Positions 22,475 through 32,266 of a DNA stretch of 64,000 nt are shown here, in pieces (within the stretch, counting starts at the first letter, position 1; each line of letters opens with the position of its first letter). Under the pieces are notes generated by a model that was given only the letters and a program-made list of their open reading frames with translations, did not search any database and was not told where the DNA came from. Both the position numbers and the translations under genes were made by a program. Location of the stretch: contig NZ_PJMQ01000001.1 in assembly GCF_002846335.1 (NCBI RefSeq), positions 5,580,001-5,644,000 of the forward strand. Direction: 5' to 3'. The stretch is from Janthinobacterium sp. 61 (GTDB taxonomy: Bacteria > Pseudomonadota > Gammaproteobacteria > Burkholderiales > Burkholderiaceae_D).

Positions 22475-25142
22475 GGTCTGTCGCTGTCTTTGGTGTGGAA
22501 AGGGTGGCCAGCAGTTCGCCGATGGCGAGCAGGTTGGCCGGCTTGGTCAGATGATAGTCGAAGCCGGCCGCGCTCGATTGGCTGCGGTCGTCTTCGGCGC
22601 CCCAGCCCGTCAATGCGACGAGCACGACGTTGGCGCCGGCCGGTATCCTGCGCAGCGCGCGCGCCACTTCGTAGCCGTTCATGCCGGGCAGACCGATGTC
22701 GAGGAAGATAACGTCTGGCAAAAATTGCGGCGCCGCGGCCAGGGCTTGCGCGCCGTCGTGGGCCACTTGCGTGGCATGGCCCATCATGTCGAGCACGGCG
22801 GCGAGGGTATCGGCCGCATCCACATTGTCGTCGACCACCAGCACGCGGAATTGGGGACCATGGGCGGCGCTGGCGGGGGCGGCTGGTGCGGCGGGCGCTG
22901 CCGCTTCCTCCTCCAGCAGGGGCAGGCGCACGCTGAAAGTACTGCCCTGGCCGGCGCCGGCACTGGCCGCCGTGGCACTGCCGCCATGCAGCTCTGCCAG
23001 GCGCCGCACCAGCGACAGGCCGATGCCCAGGCCGCCCTGAGCCCTGCCCATGTTTTGCGACACCTGGGTAAACATGTCAAACACAGTCGTGATCGACTCG
23101 GCGGGGATGCCTACGCCGCTATCCTTGACCTCGATCAAGGCCTCGCTGCCATCGCGTACCGCGCGCAAGCTGATATGGCCGCCAGCGGGCGTGTACTTGG
23201 CGGCATTGTTGAGCAAATTGCCCAGCACTTGCGCCAGCCGCGTGGGGTCGGCCTCGAGCGGCAGCGCCTGCTCGTCGAGTTGCACCTGCAACTGGTGGTG
23301 GCCCGCTTCGATCAGCGGCATGCTTGTTTCCACGGCACTGGCGATGATGGTTTTCAAGTCTGCACGTTCCAGCTTGAGTTCGATCTGACCCCGCGTGATG
23401 CGGGCCACGTCCAGCAAATCATTGACCAGGTGCACCATCTGATTGACTTGCCGCTCCATCACGTCGCGCACTCTTGCCACCGTGGCGGGTTTGTCGGCCG
23501 CCAGGCGCATGATCTGCAAGCCGTTGCGGATGGGCGCCAGCGGGTTGCGCAATTCGTGCGCCAGGGTGGCCAGGAATTCCGTCTTGCGCCGGTCCATCTC
23601 GGACAGATTGTCCGCCAACTGGCGCAATTGCTGCTCCGAGCGCTTGCGCTCGCTGATGTCGCTGAACAGTATCGTCAGCAGGCGGCTGCCGGGGCCGCCC
23701 AGGCGCGCGGCGAAGACTTCGAACCAGCGCTCCATGGCCACGGCTTCGTTTTCATAGCGCACGGGCTCGCCGGTTTTGACGACCTGGTCGTACAGGTCGA
23801 ACCAGTGCTGGTCGTGGTCGGGCACGAAGCTGCGGATGGTCTTGCCGATGGCATTGTCCAGGCCAGACTGCTTGACGAAGGCGGCGTTGCCTTCCAGGTA
23901 GCGAAAATCGATGGGGTGGCCTTGCTCGTCGTACAGCATTTCAATGACGCAAAAGGCCTGGTCCATCAGCTCGATCAGGGTGCGGTAGCGTTCCTCGCTG
24001 CGGCGCAGCGCATCTTCCACCTGTTTCTGGCGCGTGATGTCGAGCAGGACGCCTGGAAATTGCAAGGGCGTGCCATCGGGTGCGTATTCCGCGCGGCCCC
24101 GCGCGATGACCGAGCGGTACTGGCCATCGCCGGTACCGATGCGGTAGCTGGCCTCGAACGGCGTGTGCGCGTGCACTGCCTGGCTTATCTGCGCGCTGAC
24201 TTGCTCGCGGTCATCGGGATGGATGATGCCCAGGTAGCGCGCCAGCGGCGCTGCCGTGGCCGCTTCGGCATTGACGGAGAACAAGCGCGCCATATTGCTG
24301 TCGGCCGTGACCCGGTCGGCCACGATGTTCCAGTTCCAGGTGGCCACTTCACCGGCCTCCAGAGTCAGGCGCAGGGTTTCCTCGTTTTGCTTGCTGGCCG
24401 TCAAGTCGAGCGAAATGCCGGACAGGGTGATCACGTTGCCGGCGCCGTCGCTGGTGCAGGTGCCGCGCATGTGCGCCCAGTGCAGCGCGCCATCGGGCCA
24501 GCGCACACGGATATCGATGTCGAAATCGCTGGCGCTGGCGATGGCTGCATGCATCACCGTTTGCCAGTGCTGCAGGTCGCCGTCGAGCATGGCGCCTGTC
24601 AGTTGCGCGTAGTCCATGTGGCTGGCAGGCGGCAGGCCCAGATTGGCCTTGAACGCATCGGAGCAGGCCATGCTGCCGCTGCCCAGGTCGATCTCCCACG
24701 TGCCCATGCGGCCGCCCTTCATGGCCAGGCGCAACTGCTGCTCCGTCTGTCTTTGCTGCGTCACGTCGCAATGCGAACCCAGCCATTCAACGATGCTGCC
24801 GTCGGGCGCCAGCACAGGCAGCATGCGCACGACCATATTGCGGTAGGTGCCGCTGACGTGGCGCAGCCGGTATTCCGCTTCGAACACGCTGGTCAGGTGC
24901 GATGGCATGACGTAAGGCAAGTTGCGGTCATCCGGATGCAGGGCATTGAGCCAGCCGCGGCCCAACAGTTCGGCCTCGGTCTGGCCCGTGAAGGCGCGCC
25001 AGGAAGGCTGGTCGGCATCGAACTGGCCGAAGGTTTTCGTGCTCCAGACGATGTCGCAATGGGCGCCCAGCAGTAAATGTGCGGCCTGGGCGGCGGCGAT
25101 GGAGGACGGGACGGCATTGCTGGGCTGGCTCGGTTCTGGCAT
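22467..25142 (-). CDS. Hybrid histidine kinase with several PAS domains and a receiver
   Basis: A soluble sensor kinase of about 891 residues when started at 25142 (MPEPSQ). Longer frames to 25400 add Cys/Pro-rich sequence unlikely to be coding. Order: four PAS/PAC domains (about 20-510, each with the FxxEYR-type end of PAC), a HisKA domain with HELRNPL (phospho-His near residue 529), a HATPase with [18 protein letters not shown] and [19 protein letters not shown], and a C-terminal receiver with LVVDDN, LDIGLPG (phospho-Asp near 815) and LTKP. There are no membrane segments, so it senses an internal cue such as redox, light or a ligand. It overlaps the beta-lactamase gene by 8 nt and is divergent from a TonB receptor. 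Confidence 0.9.
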   Translation of the reverse strand: MPEPSQPSNAVPSSIAAAQAAHLLLGAHCDIVWSTKTFGQFDADQPSWRAFTGQTEAELLGRGWLNALHPDDRNLPYVMPSHLTSVFEAEYRLRHVSGTYRNMVVRMLPVLAPDGSIVEWLGSHCDVTQQRQTEQQLRLAMKGGRMGTWEIDLGSGSMACSDAFKANLGLPPASHMDYAQLTGAMLDGDLQHWQTVMHAAIASASDFDIDIRVRWPDGALHWAHMRGTCTSDGAGNVITLSGISLDLTASKQNEETLRLTLEAGEVATWNWNIVADRVTADSNMARLFSVNAEAATAAPLARYLGIIHPDDREQVSAQISQAVHAHTPFEASYRIGTGDGQYRSVIARGRAEYAPDGTPLQFPGVLLDITRQKQVEDALRRSEERYRTLIELMDQAFCVIEMLYDEQGHPIDFRYLEGNAAFVKQSGLDNAIGKTIRSFVPDHDQHWFDLYDQVVKTGEPVRYENEAVAMERWFEVFAARLGGPGSRLLTILFSDISERKRSEQQLRQLADNLSEMDRRKTEFLATLAHELRNPLAPIRNGLQIMRLAADKPATVARVRDVMERQVNQMVHLVNDLLDVARITRGQIELKLERADLKTIIASAVETSMPLIEAGHHQLQVQLDEQALPLEADPTRLAQVLGNLLNNAAKYTPAGGHISLRAVRDGSEALIEVKDSGVGIPAESITTVFDMFTQVSQNMGRAQGGLGIGLSLVRRLAELHGGSATAASAGAGQGSTFSVRLPLLEEEAAAPAAPAAPASAAHGPQFRVLVVDDNVDAADTLAAVLDMMGHATQVAHDGAQALAAAPQFLPDVIFLDIGLPGMNGYEVARALRRIPAGANVVLVALTGWGAEDDRSQSSAAGFDYHLTKPANLLAIGELLATLSTPKTATDHD

Positions 25143-25382
25143 GGAGGCGATCGACGATGGTGCGGGGTACCGCCGCCGCACTGGGATGGGGCGGCATGGC
25201 AGCTCAATTCTGGCGATATTACAACTATTTTTACGCTCTGGGCTGTCTTGCAGGATGCCCATTCTGCTTTCTGCAGGCCACGAGAAAAAATCGCGTCCTG
25301 CGGAAAATCTTCGGGTGAAACAGCAAGGCAAGGGCGCTATTGTGGCTGAATAACCACTAGTCGGGCCATTATGTTGATGAAT

Positions 25383-25405
25383 GAATATTTTACATAACAA
25401 TATTC
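25383..25405. promoter_or_regulatory. Inverted repeat with GAATATT arms
   Basis: GAATATT (25383-25389) and AATATTC (25399-25405) pair perfectly across 9 bp. It is a candidate operator in the kinase/receptor divergent region. Confidence 0.45.
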
Positions 25406-25415
25406 TTGCAGCGCA

Positions 25416-25444
25416 TAAGGCGCTTGAATTAAATTGGCGCCTTA
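25416..25444. promoter_or_regulatory. Inverted repeat with TAAGGCGC arms
   Basis: TAAGGCGC (25416-25423) and GCGCCTTA (25437-25444) are perfect 8-bp arms around 13 AT-rich bases. The spacing from centre to centre (21 bp) suits a dimer binding one face of DNA. Confidence 0.5.
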
Positions 25445-25662
25445 CTCAAAAGTTGGTGTTCATCAGACATCCCAGAGATGCGGCCAGACCGCTGTCAGCT
25501 TGGACGACAGCCAGGGCAGAGCCAGTGACGCCAGGTGCGGAGAAACATCCGCTCGCGCTGCTGCACCGTGATGGTGCATACGATCATCCAGCGCCGTACA
25601 TAAGCCGGAGACAAGTTGGAAGACAGATTTCGCAATTCTTTTTTAAACTTCTGGGAAACAAC

Positions 25663-27894
25663 ATGATCAAGATGTCCAAGATGCACCAGCGTTTGTGCGC
25701 CAAAAGCGCCGCCATGCTGGCACTGTCCGCTGCCTTGCCTATCGGCTCGGCGTATGCAGATGAAGTCGCTGCTGATACGACCCCTGCCGCCAGCCAGCTG
25801 GAAACCGTGACCGTGACGGCGCAGCGCCGCAAGGAAAATATCCGCGATGTGCCCGTCTCCGTGTCGCTGTTGCGCGACGAAAAGCTCGACGTGCTGGTGT
25901 CCGGCGGACAAGACATTCGCGTGCTGGCTGGCAAAGTGCCTAGCCTGAACGTGGAATCGTCGAATGGCCGCACCTTCCCCCGCTTTTACATCCGCGGTTA
26001 CGGCAATACCGACTTCAACATCTTTGCATCGCAACCTGTTTCCCTGATTTACGACGATGTCGTGCAGGAAAATCCTATTCTCAAGGGTTATCCGATTTTC
26101 GACGTGGCTGGCGTGGAAGTGCTGCGCGGCCCGCAAGGCACCTTGTTCGGCCGCAATACCCCTGCCGGCGTGGTCAAGTTCGAATCCGTCAAGCCGAACC
26201 TGGACAAGGTTGAAGGCTATTACAACGTTTCCACCGCCACGCACAACACCAGCAATTTCGATGGCGCCGTCAACGTGCCGCTGAGCAAAGAATGGGCGCT
26301 GCGCTTTTCGACCCTGCGCCAGCACCGCGACGACTACGTCGACAATACCTTTACGGGCCAGAAAAACGCGCTGGACGGCTACAACGAACACGCCGAACGC
26401 GTGCAACTGCTGTACGCACCGAACACCATGTTCAATGCCCTGTTCAATGTGCACCAGCGCAATACGACTGGCAGCGCGCGCATCTTCTATGCCAACATGA
26501 TCAAGCAAGGCACGAACGACATCGTCGATGGTTTCGACCCGAACAAGTCGTTTACGAATGCACCGAACTTCCAGCGCCTGCGCACCAATGGCGCCAGCGC
26601 CCGCCTGAGCTGGGACCTGGACGGCGTCAAGCTGTATTCGATCACCGGCTTTGAACAGGTCGGCAATTACGTATCGCATGGCGACATCGATGGCGGCACG
26701 CCGACGGGCCCCGGCTTCATTCCTTTCCAGGTTGAAACGGCCGGCGGCATCACCAGCGTGAAACAATACTCGCAAGAATTCCGCGCCGAATCGAAGAATG
26801 CCGGTCCGCTCAACTGGCAGGCTGGCGTGTATTACTTCAATGAAGATGCCAACGGTTTCACCGACAACTTCAATACCAACACGCATGTGCTGACCACGCA
26901 CCTGGCCAGCCGCCAGAAGAACTCGGCCTGGGCAACGTTTGGTTCCGTCAACTACGCCGTCAACGATGACTTCATGCTGCGCGCCGGTTTGCGCTATACC
27001 AAGGACAAGAAGGATTTCAACACGGTGGAAGCGACCAACATCGTGCAGGTCAACCCGACCAGCGCCGATGTCAGCAAAGCCAAGGTCAACTGGGACCTGA
27101 GCGGTACTTACAAGTACAACAAGGACGTGAACTTCTACGGCCGTATCGCTACCGGTTTCCGCGCACCAAGTATCGCCCCAGCCAGCACCAGCGTGCCTGT
27201 CACCGTGGCCGATGCGGAAACGATCACCTCGTTCGAAGCGGGTATCAAGGCTGACCTGTTCGAGCGCCGCGCCCGCGTCGCTTTCAGCCTGTACAACTAC
27301 CAGGTGAAGAACCAGCAATTGACGGTGGTGGGCGGCACCTCGAACGTCACGCGTTTGATCAATGCAGCCAAGACGAATGGCCGTGGCGCGGAACTGGAAC
27401 TGGAAGGTTTTGTTACGCCTAGCCTGAAGATGTCCCTGGGCGGCAGCTACAACTTCACGGAAATCAAGGATCCTAGCCTGTCGATCGCCACCTGCGCCCA
27501 AACGCGTTGCACCGTGACCGATCCGCTGACCACGGGCAACCGCGCCATCATCGACGGCAATCCATTGCCGCAAGCGCCGAAGTGGACGATCACCGCCACG
27601 GGCCGCTATTCGATCCCGATGGAAAACGGCGAATTCTTCGTCTTCACGGACTGGGCCTACCGCAGCAAGATCAATTTCTTCCTGTATGAAGCAACCGAGT
27701 TCACCGGCAAGCCGATGCTCGAAGGTGGCTTGCGCGTAGGCTACACCTGGGATGCCGGCAAGTATGAAGTGGCCGCTTTTGGCCGCAACATCACCGATAC
27801 CCAGCGTATCACCGGCGCCATCGACTTCAACAACCGCACGGGCTTCATCAATGAGCCACGTCAATTTGGTGTGCAATTCAAGGGCAACTTCTAA
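25663..27894 (+). CDS. TonB-dependent outer-membrane receptor
   Basis: A 743-residue receptor started at the ATG at 25663 (MIKMSKMHQ). A signal peptide ends after SAYA near residue 32. The TonB box/plug begins with LETVTVTAQRRKENIRDVPVS, contains FYIRGYGNTDFN and the diagnostic block GVEVLRGPQGTLFGRNTPAGVV. The barrel follows and ends in GVQFKGNF with terminal Phe. The form is that of Sphingomonad-type receptors for organic substrates. It is divergent from the PAS hybrid kinase and has a strong terminator directly after the stop. Codon use is typical of the highly expressed genes here. Confidence 0.9.
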   Translation: MIKMSKMHQRLCAKSAAMLALSAALPIGSAYADEVAADTTPAASQLETVTVTAQRRKENIRDVPVSVSLLRDEKLDVLVSGGQDIRVLAGKVPSLNVESSNGRTFPRFYIRGYGNTDFNIFASQPVSLIYDDVVQENPILKGYPIFDVAGVEVLRGPQGTLFGRNTPAGVVKFESVKPNLDKVEGYYNVSTATHNTSNFDGAVNVPLSKEWALRFSTLRQHRDDYVDNTFTGQKNALDGYNEHAERVQLLYAPNTMFNALFNVHQRNTTGSARIFYANMIKQGTNDIVDGFDPNKSFTNAPNFQRLRTNGASARLSWDLDGVKLYSITGFEQVGNYVSHGDIDGGTPTGPGFIPFQVETAGGITSVKQYSQEFRAESKNAGPLNWQAGVYYFNEDANGFTDNFNTNTHVLTTHLASRQKNSAWATFGSVNYAVNDDFMLRAGLRYTKDKKDFNTVEATNIVQVNPTSADVSKAKVNWDLSGTYKYNKDVNFYGRIATGFRAPSIAPASTSVPVTVADAETITSFEAGIKADLFERRARVAFSLYNYQVKNQQLTVVGGTSNVTRLINAAKTNGRGAELELEGFVTPSLKMSLGGSYNFTEIKDPSLSIATCAQTRCTVTDPLTTGNRAIIDGNPLPQAPKWTITATGRYSIPMENGEFFVFTDWAYRSKINFFLYEATEFTGKPMLEGGLRVGYTWDAGKYEVAAFGRNITDTQRITGAIDFNNRTGFINEPRQFGVQFKGNF

Positions 27895-27938
27895 TTGCCC
27901 GATACCAGGCGCCGGCCCTTGCGGCCAGCGCCTGCTTC

Positions 27939-27972
27939 AACCCGCCCGGTTTGCGCCGCGGCGGGTTTTTTT
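27939..27972 (+). terminator. Terminator of the TonB receptor gene
   Basis: AACCCGCC (27939-27946) and GGCGGGTT (27960-27967) form an 8-bp stem followed by seven T, overlapping the end of convergent gluQ. Confidence 0.8.
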
Positions 27973-28891
27973 ATGCCCGCTCGGGAAGCTGCGCCAGCCG
28001 CTGCGCCCAGGCGGGAACGGCTTGCCGCCAGAAGTCTTCCAGGCTCTCGGCGCGCACGTCGAGGCCGAGGAAGCGGGCAGCCGGCAGCAGTGCCGATGCC
28101 AGCAGTTCGGCGGCATGCGTGCCCGTGTCGAAGGCGAGGGCGCCTGTCTGCTTCGACAGTTTCTCGCCGCTGTCATTGTTGACGACAGGCACGTGCAGAA
28201 AGCCCGGATGCGGCAAGCCCAGCACATCCTGCAGATACAGCTGGCGCGGCGTGGAATCGAGCAAATCCGCCCCGCGCACCACCTGCGTGATGCCCTGTGC
28301 GCCATCATCGACCACCACGACCAGCTGATACGCCCAGTAACCATCGCCGCGCAGCACGATGAAGTCGCCCACTTCGCCAGCCAGGTCCTGCTGCTGCTGA
28401 CCATGCCAGCGGTCGGTAAAACCATACACGGCTTGCGTGCCCTCTGGCACGCGCAGCCGAAGGGCTCGCGCTGCCTTGCCCGGCGCCAAGCCGTGGCGGC
28501 AAGTGCCCGGATACACGGCGGCCCCGCCCTTGGGCGTGCCCGCCTGCACCACTGAATCGTGGATCTCCTTGCGCGAACAGCCGCACGCATACACGAGGCC
28601 ATTATCCTGCAACTGCTTCAGCGCTGCCTCGTACAGCGGCAGCCTGCGGCTCTGCCACGTCGCCTCGCCATCCCACGTCATGCCGCAGCGTTGCAGGGTG
28701 GCCAGGATCGCCATATCGGCACCCTCGACATTGCGGTCATAGTCCAGGTCCTCGATGCGCAATAGCCACGTGCCGCGATGCACCTTGGCATCGAGATAGC
28801 TGGCCATGGCGGCAACGAGCGAGCCCATGTGCAGGGGACCGGAGGGGGAGGGGGCGAAGCGGCCGATGTAGGGTGCGGTGGACAGGGACAT
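27971..28891 (-). CDS. gluQ: Glutamyl-Q tRNA(Asp) synthetase
   Basis: A 306-residue truncated glutamyl-tRNA synthetase paralogue that attaches glutamate to queuosine in tRNA-Asp. The N-terminal class I signature is FAPSPSGPLHMGS (HIGH variant), with the second signature near KLSKQ (KMSKS variant). A zinc-site Cys pattern is present in YACGCSRKEI together with PGTCRHG. No C-terminal anticodon-binding domain is present, as expected for the family of about 300 residues. The start at 28891 gives the expected N-terminus before IGRFAPSPSG. It is convergent to the receptor gene and likely monocistronic. Confidence 0.92.
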   Translation of the reverse strand: MSLSTAPYIGRFAPSPSGPLHMGSLVAAMASYLDAKVHRGTWLLRIEDLDYDRNVEGADMAILATLQRCGMTWDGEATWQSRRLPLYEAALKQLQDNGLVYACGCSRKEIHDSVVQAGTPKGGAAVYPGTCRHGLAPGKAARALRLRVPEGTQAVYGFTDRWHGQQQQDLAGEVGDFIVLRGDGYWAYQLVVVVDDGAQGITQVVRGADLLDSTPRQLYLQDVLGLPHPGFLHVPVVNNDSGEKLSKQTGALAFDTGTHAAELLASALLPAARFLGLDVRAESLEDFWRQAVPAWAQRLAQLPERA

Positions 28892-28984
28892 ACGGATGAA
28901 GGTTGTTGACAGTAGTGATACGTGCTGGTGTGGCTATGAGCGATGACGCATCCAAGTATCGTTCAGAGTGATTTTCAAGTCAAA

Positions 28985-29419
28985 TTACGGCCCTGTTTCA
29001 TATGTGGCCAGAAATCGCTGGCCGACTGTAGCAATAGCGAACACAAGCGTTTCGTGCGGCCGCAAGGTGCCATCGATGGTGTGTTTATTCAGCGCGACGT
29101 AGGCGCCTGCACCGTGCAGTAGCAGGGCGTCGGGCAGGGCCGCGCGCACGGACGGTACGCCATTGGCAAACAGGCGCAGGCTGGAAAAACCCGGTTGACC
29201 CAGATGGTACTGAGCGCTGCTGCTGGTGAATTGAATGCTGAGCAAGGCGCTGGCGCCAGCATACAGGCGCAGGCCGGGCGGCGCATTGATGATGGGCGAA
29301 AAGTGCCGGCGCGAAATGGCCAGCGTTGCCAGCATCAGGTCATACGCGCTGGCAAACTCGCGCGTGTACTGGCGAAACAAACCCAGCTCGCGCTCGTAAT
29401 ACGGCAATAGTTGTTCCAC
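28985..29419 (-). pseudogene. Internally deleted tssF (type VI secretion baseplate) remnant
   Basis: The first 25 residues (GTG start; MEQLLPYYEREL then REFA) match the N-terminus of TssF, a baseplate subunit of about 600 residues. The frame then jumps to a block from the middle of TssF (AYDLMLATLAISRRHFSPII... GLRLYAGASALLSIQFTSSSAQYHL) and ends after 144 codons with an unrelated-looking tail. About 120 or more residues are missing from the join and the whole C-terminal half is absent. There are no other tss genes nearby. I interpret it as a scar of a lost type VI cluster. A functional short protein is unlikely. Confidence 0.65.
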
Positions 29420-29497
29420 GGTCGCGCTCTCCGCCAGCTGGAAAGCTCCATGCTGGCATCAGGCACGAGCGTGGGTGTTGATGCGTGACAATGATTC

Positions 29498-30361
29498 TTA
29501 GAAATGGTACTCCGCGCGTATCATCGGCGTCTTCGCCGTCTGGCCCACATTGCCCGTGGTGGCGGGCGAGTTGCCGAACTTGTTCTTCCAGTACTGGTAT
29601 TCCAGGCCCACGCGGAAGGTGTTCTTGGCGCTGCCCAGGGCCGCGCCCACGTCGTACATCACTTGCATGTCGATATTCGTTTCCACCGCCGTGTCGCGTC
29701 CCACTTCATCCTTGCCTTTGGAATCGATGAGGTTAAAGAAACCTTCGAACGAGAACAGCGGCGACAGGGGAATGGCCCAGGCGCCCGCCAGCATGGCGTG
29801 CGTTTTATACGTGTAGCGTCCCGTCACTTGCGAGATGGGCGGGAAGGCGCCGCTGGGGGCATTGCTTTCACGCAGCAACAGCAGGCTGGTATTGAAGAAG
29901 CCGGGCACGTCCCACATCAGCGTGGGGCCGGCCACCAGCATGCGCTTGCGCGAGTTGTAGCCGACGTCATTTTTCGTGTTGACGTCAAAGCCCAGGGTGA
30001 CGCCGATGCCGCGCACGGGGCCGAACTTGATGTCGCTGCCGCGCACCTTGCCGATGTCGATGGTGTTGCGGTACACCAGGTACGCCTCTTGCGCGCCGGA
30101 AGTCTTGCCCAGTGCGCCAGGGTCCTTGCTGTCGGACAGCAGGAAATCCAGGTTGACGAAGTTGCTGCCGTATTTGTAGCCGCTGGCATGCGTGATCGCA
30201 AAGATGTTTTTCTTGATGTCGTCCGGATTGAACGGCTCGCGGTAATCATTGCCTGCGCGCCAGCTCAGCGCGGTATCGCTCCATTCGGCAGCCTGGGCGG
30301 TCGCGCCCACGCCGAGGGTAGTAGTGAGGCAGAGCAACAGACACGGTATGGTTTTTGGCAC
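29498..30361 (-). CDS. Tsx-like nucleoside-specific outer-membrane channel
   Basis: A 287-residue outer-membrane protein read from a GTG at 30361, preceded by AGGAGCCGAAA. The signal peptide ends near TAQA (residue about 24). The barrel has alternating strands, the Tsx-type opening with WSDTALSWRAGNDYREPFNP, and ends in RAEYHF with terminal Phe. Longer frames to 30454 add a Cys/Arg-rich leader that is not signal-like. It probably lets nucleosides cross the outer membrane. It is divergent from a nucleoside-type ABC transporter operon, which strongly supports the role. The two share a 390-bp control region with a direct repeat. Confidence 0.85.
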   Translation of the reverse strand: MPKTIPCLLLCLTTTLGVGATAQAAEWSDTALSWRAGNDYREPFNPDDIKKNIFAITHASGYKYGSNFVNLDFLLSDSKDPGALGKTSGAQEAYLVYRNTIDIGKVRGSDIKFGPVRGIGVTLGFDVNTKNDVGYNSRKRMLVAGPTLMWDVPGFFNTSLLLLRESNAPSGAFPPISQVTGRYTYKTHAMLAGAWAIPLSPLFSFEGFFNLIDSKGKDEVGRDTAVETNIDMQVMYDVGAALGSAKNTFRVGLEYQYWKNKFGNSPATTGNVGQTAKTPMIRAEYHF

Positions 30362-30751
30362 TTTCGGCTCCTGATGGCGGTGTTGAAAAACGGATATTCG
30401 GGATGGCAGGGGGCGTAGCCCGCATGAAGCGCTGCGATGGAACATATTGCGCACCGTTCAATCCATGATGCGAGCATCGCCGCACCGGACGATATGTATT
30501 TTCTGCATAGTTACTATCATTTTCTGCATATAATCATCGCACCTTCTCGCCCTTGCGGGGCAAGGCGGCTGCTGTAAAGCTGATAATTTTTTTCAAAATT
30601 GTATACAGGTGTTGTTTTTTTGCGGAAATAGAAATGCGCGCCGCCACGCCCGCCCCCAAGCGCTGCGGATGCCGATACGATAGAGACACCAGCTTGATTT
30701 ATCCTACCGGCGACGATGCCGGCGACCATGCAGCGAGGCACGAAAAAAACA
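30362..30751. promoter_or_regulatory. Divergent control region of the nucleoside uptake genes
   Basis: The 390-bp region between the Tsx-like gene and the ABC operon has no supported gene. It contains two 12-bp direct repeats, a consensus TATAAT box at 30529-30534 overlapping the second repeat, and a roughly 200-nt leader for the ABC operon with an imperfect GC-rich hairpin near 30546-30571. Confidence 0.6.
30498..30530. promoter_or_regulatory. 12-bp direct repeats 21 bp apart, candidate operators
   Basis: ATTTTCTGCATA occurs at 30498-30509 and 30519-30530. The 21-bp period equals two helical turns, so both copies face the same side of the DNA. The second copy overlaps the -10 box TATAAT, so a bound protein would repress the ABC operon and perhaps the divergent channel gene. 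Confidence 0.6.
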
Positions 30752-32266
30752 ATGACGGCACGCCTGGAATTACACGACATCAGCAAGCGCTATCCGTCCG
30801 TGGTAGCCAATGACGGCATCCACCTGACCGTGGCGCCAGGACAGATTCACGCCGTGCTCGGAGAAAACGGTGCCGGCAAATCGACTTTGATGAAAATCAT
30901 TTACGGTGCCGTGCAACCCGATGGTGGCCGCATCCTGTGGAATGGCCGCGAGGTCGAGATCGCCAACCCGTCGGCTGCGCGCGCGCTGGGCATCGCCATG
31001 GTGTTCCAGCACTTTTCCTTGTTCGACACGCTCACCGTGACGGAAAACATAGCCCTCGGCTTGCCCGCCGGTACCAACATGGCGGAACTGGCGCAGCGCA
31101 TCGAAGCGACGGCGCGCCAGTACGGCCTGGACCTGGAACCGCAACGCCACGTGCACACGCTTTCCGTCGGCGAATGCCAGCGCGTGGAAATCGTGCGCGC
31201 CCTGCTGGCCAAGCCGCAACTGTTGATCCTCGACGAACCGACGTCCGTGCTGACGCCGGGCGCCGTGGAGAAACTGTTTGGCACCTTGCGTCAGCTGGCG
31301 GCCGAAGGCTGCAGCATCCTGTACATCAGCCACAAACTCGACGAGATCCGCGCCCTGTGCCATACCTGCACGGTGGTGCGCTCCGGCAAGAACGCGGGCG
31401 TGTGCGACCCATCGCAAGAGTCTGCGGCCAGCCTGTCGCGCATGATGATCGGTGCCGAGCCGCCCGCAGTCAAGCGCGTGGCGCGCACGCCCGGTGCCGT
31501 CATGCTGAGCGTGCGGCAGCTGGACTTGCCGAAGAGCCATCCGTTCGCCACGCAGTTGACGGACATCAATTTCGACGTGCGCGCGGGCGAGATCGTCGGC
31601 ATCGCTGGCGTGTCCGGTAATGGCCAGCAGGAATTGCTGGCCGCCCTGTCGGGCGAAGACATGCGCGCGGCCCCCGCCAGCATCGTCCTGAACGGCACGC
31701 AGGCGGGACGCTTGCCGCCGGGACGCCGGCGCGCCCTGGGCTTCGGCTTTGTGCCGGAGGAGCGACTGGGGCGGGGCGCCGTGCCCGACATGGGGCTGGC
31801 CGACAACGTGTTGCTCAGCTTGCAGACACCAGCCACCATCCGCCATGGCTTCGTGCGCCACAAGGTCATCGCGCAGCGGGCGGCGGCCATCATCGCCCGC
31901 TTCCAGGTGAAGGCGGGCGGGCCGCAAGCGCTGGCGCGCAGCCTGTCGGGTGGCAACTTGCAGAAATACATAGTCGGACGCGAAGTCATGCGCGAGCCCA
32001 CCGTGCTGGTGGTGGCGCAGCCGACCTGGGGCGTGGACGTGGGCGCGGCCGCGCAAATCCGCGCCGAATTGCTGGCGCTGCGCGACGCGGGCTGCGCCCT
32101 GCTGGTGGTATCGGAGGAACTCGATGAATTGTTCGAGATCAGCGACCGCCTGCTGGTGATGGCGAAAGGAAAAATTTCACCGTCCCTGGACGTGGGCGAC
32201 GCCAGCGTGACCCTCGTGGGGCAATGGATGAGCGGGCTGTGGCCGCAGGAGGTAGTCCATGGCTAA
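30752..32266 (+). CDS. ABC transporter ATP-binding protein, nucleoside/BMP type
   Basis: A 504-residue double ATPase (two ABC domains in one chain). The first has GENGAGKST as Walker A, LSVGECQRVEIVRALL as signature and LLILDEPTSVLTP as Walker B. The second is degenerate at Walker A (GVSGNGQQE) and has LSGGNLQKYIVGRE as signature. The architecture matches the RbsA-like ATPases of purine nucleoside and simple-sugar importers. I chose the ATG at 30752 because alignable sequence starts at MTARLELHDISKRYPSVVAN. It overlaps the next gene by 8 nt and energises the two permeases that follow. Expression is probably set by the direct-repeat region upstream. Confidence 0.92.
   Translation: MTARLELHDISKRYPSVVANDGIHLTVAPGQIHAVLGENGAGKSTLMKIIYGAVQPDGGRILWNGREVEIANPSAARALGIAMVFQHFSLFDTLTVTENIALGLPAGTNMAELAQRIEATARQYGLDLEPQRHVHTLSVGECQRVEIVRALLAKPQLLILDEPTSVLTPGAVEKLFGTLRQLAAEGCSILYISHKLDEIRALCHTCTVVRSGKNAGVCDPSQESAASLSRMMIGAEPPAVKRVARTPGAVMLSVRQLDLPKSHPFATQLTDINFDVRAGEIVGIAGVSGNGQQELLAALSGEDMRAAPASIVLNGTQAGRLPPGRRRALGFGFVPEERLGRGAVPDMGLADNVLLSLQTPATIRHGFVRHKVIAQRAAAIIARFQVKAGGPQALARSLSGGNLQKYIVGREVMREPTVLVVAQPTWGVDVGAAAQIRAELLALRDAGCALLVVSEELDELFEISDRLLVMAKGKISPSLDVGDASVTLVGQWMSGLWPQEVVHG

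Larger units (their letters stand above)
25143..25662. promoter_or_regulatory. Divergent control region between kinase and TonB receptor genes
   Basis: A 520-bp region without a convincing gene, although frames stay open in parts. It holds two inverted repeats (25383-25405 and 25416-25444) in an AT-rich core and then a GC-rich leader to the receptor gene. Promoters for both genes must lie here. Confidence 0.5.

Noticed and set aside
22278..25076. A 932-codon plus-strand ORF antisense to the hybrid kinase
   Set aside because: It is a shadow frame. The minus-strand kinase has all catalytic motifs, and the antisense frame has His/Gln/Arg-rich sequence typical of shadows.
25495..27876. A 793-codon minus-strand ORF antisense to the second TonB receptor gene
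   Set aside because: It is a shadow frame opposite a clear receptor and has no motif or ribosome site.
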